This document shows positions 63,524 through 64,000 of a stretch of 64,000 nucleotides of DNA, piece by piece. The stretch's first letter is position 1; every line of letters starts with the position of its first letter. This DNA is from Magnetospirillum fulvum. GTDB lineage: Bacteria > Pseudomonadota > Alphaproteobacteria > Rhodospirillales > Magnetospirillaceae. The translations under genes and the position numbers were made by a program. The notes below the pieces were generated by a model, which was not told the origin of the DNA, did not search any database, and worked only from the letters and a program-made list of their open reading frames with translations. The DNA lies in the NCBI RefSeq assembly GCF_900108475.1, contig NZ_FNWO01000005.1:62001-126000 (forward strand). The letters run 5' to 3'.

Positions 63524-64000
63524 ATGAGCCAGATATTTGTTCTCAGCTCCGAAAATCGTCTGACCCGCTTGGATCAGGCCGACTACGACAGCGAGGACCT
63601 GTTGCAGCGGTTGCTCGCCGACCATCCCGACCTGATCGCGGCGGCATTCGGAATCGACTCTCTGTTGCTGGTCCGCCGCGAGGCCGGGGTGCCCGATGGC
63701 CAGGGTGGGGTCGATCGCTGGTCGCTCGACCATTTATTCCTCGACACCGCCGGGGTGCCGATTCTGGTCGAGGTAAAGCGCGCCAGCGACACCCGGGCAC
63801 GGCGCGAGGTGGTGGCGCAGATGCTCGACTATGCCGCCAATGGCGTCGCCTATTGGCCGATCAGCAAGATCGTCGAGGCGTTCAAAGCGACCTGTGCCGA
63901 GGCCGGGGAGCCATACGAGGAACGACTTGCCGCATTTCTGCCCGAGGGTGCCGACGAAGAGGGGTTCTGGCGTCAGGTCGAATCCAACCTTACTGCCGGA
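63524..64000 (+). CDS. PD-(D/E)XK nuclease-like protein, truncated by the right edge
   Basis: An open frame of 159 codons runs from ATG 63524 (after CGGAGAAAACG) to the window end, 19 bp after the SIR2 gene. It contains a restriction-like core: Asp69 in SLDHLFLD and Glu83-Val-Lys85 in VPILVEVKRASDTRARREVV, then an aromatic-rich helix (QMLDYAANGVAYWP). This resembles the DNA-binding/nuclease fold of NucS- or DUF91-like proteins. The C-terminus is outside the window, so length and further domains are unknown. Its tight spacing makes it a third member of the defence operon. Confidence 0.8.
   Translation, partial: MSQIFVLSSENRLTRLDQADYDSEDLLQRLLADHPDLIAAAFGIDSLLLVRREAGVPDGQGGVDRWSLDHLFLDTAGVPILVEVKRASDTRARREVVAQMLDYAANGVAYWPISKIVEAFKATCAEAGEPYEERLAAFLPEGADEEGFWRQVESNLTAG

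Overview
This GC-rich window (64 kb, mostly GC-ending codons) looks like a chromosomal segment of an alphaproteobacterium of the Rhodospirillales, most like Magnetospirillum or Phaeospirillum. The grounds are an alphaproteobacterial LexA box (GAAC-N7-GAAC), rpoH, a MaeB-type malic enzyme/phosphotransacetylase fusion, SPINDLY-type TPR glycosyltransferases, and a complete ATP-dependent (Thauera-type) benzoyl-CoA reductase operon. The genus is an inference; no rRNA or other decisive marker is present.

Layout. 1-11 kb is housekeeping: purA and hisZ, thiD, a YkgJ-type cysteine-cluster protein, trpGDC, lexA with a small partner gene, an Lrp-type regulator, and a tightly overlapped GST-cupin-HAD operon. 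11-19 kb holds a small membrane protein, maeB, a PhoR-like kinase, and an overlapping O-GlcNAc-transferase-like/C-methyltransferase pair, ending with tRNA-Arg(CCT).

19-40 kb is an anaerobic benzoate island. had-oah-dch-bcrCBAD encode benzoyl-CoA dearomatisation and ring-cleavage steps. A glutaryl-CoA dehydrogenase, a benzoate-CoA ligase, a thiolase and an SDR dehydrogenase supply activation and downstream beta-oxidation. A five-gene branched-chain-amino-acid-type ABC transporter probably imports an aromatic acid. Three paralogous GNAT acetyltransferases and an Rrf2-family repressor resemble the R. palustris BadL/BadM pair. Three divergent promoter regions in the island carry the same inverted repeat, GGTA-N6-TACC (one has a single-base variant), which suggests one regulator for the whole island.

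40-45 kb holds tRNA-Glu(CTC), a JAMM metalloprotease pair, rluD (with a compositional break in its last third), rpoH, an OmpA-like lipoprotein and tRNA-Arg(ACG). 45-53 kb is an uncharacterised minus-strand cluster: two radical-SAM proteins (one with a B12-binding domain), an FMN-barrel protein, an MFS carrier and an SsuABC/TauABC-type transporter, divergent from a Crp/Fnr regulator. 53-64 kb begins with a mobile-element scar (integrase and excisionase remnants) followed by a probable anti-phage operon: a 2067-residue DUF4011 helicase-nuclease, a 1216-residue SIR2 protein and a PD-(D/E)XK protein cut by the window edge.

Two families of small non-coding repeats occur. One is a 252-bp MITE-like element with 13-bp terminal inverted repeats at 8980-9231, of which a 141-bp part recurs at 31158-31298. 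The other is a REP-like element at 3709-3812 and 15411-15572. Three of the four copies lie between converging genes, so they may act as terminators.
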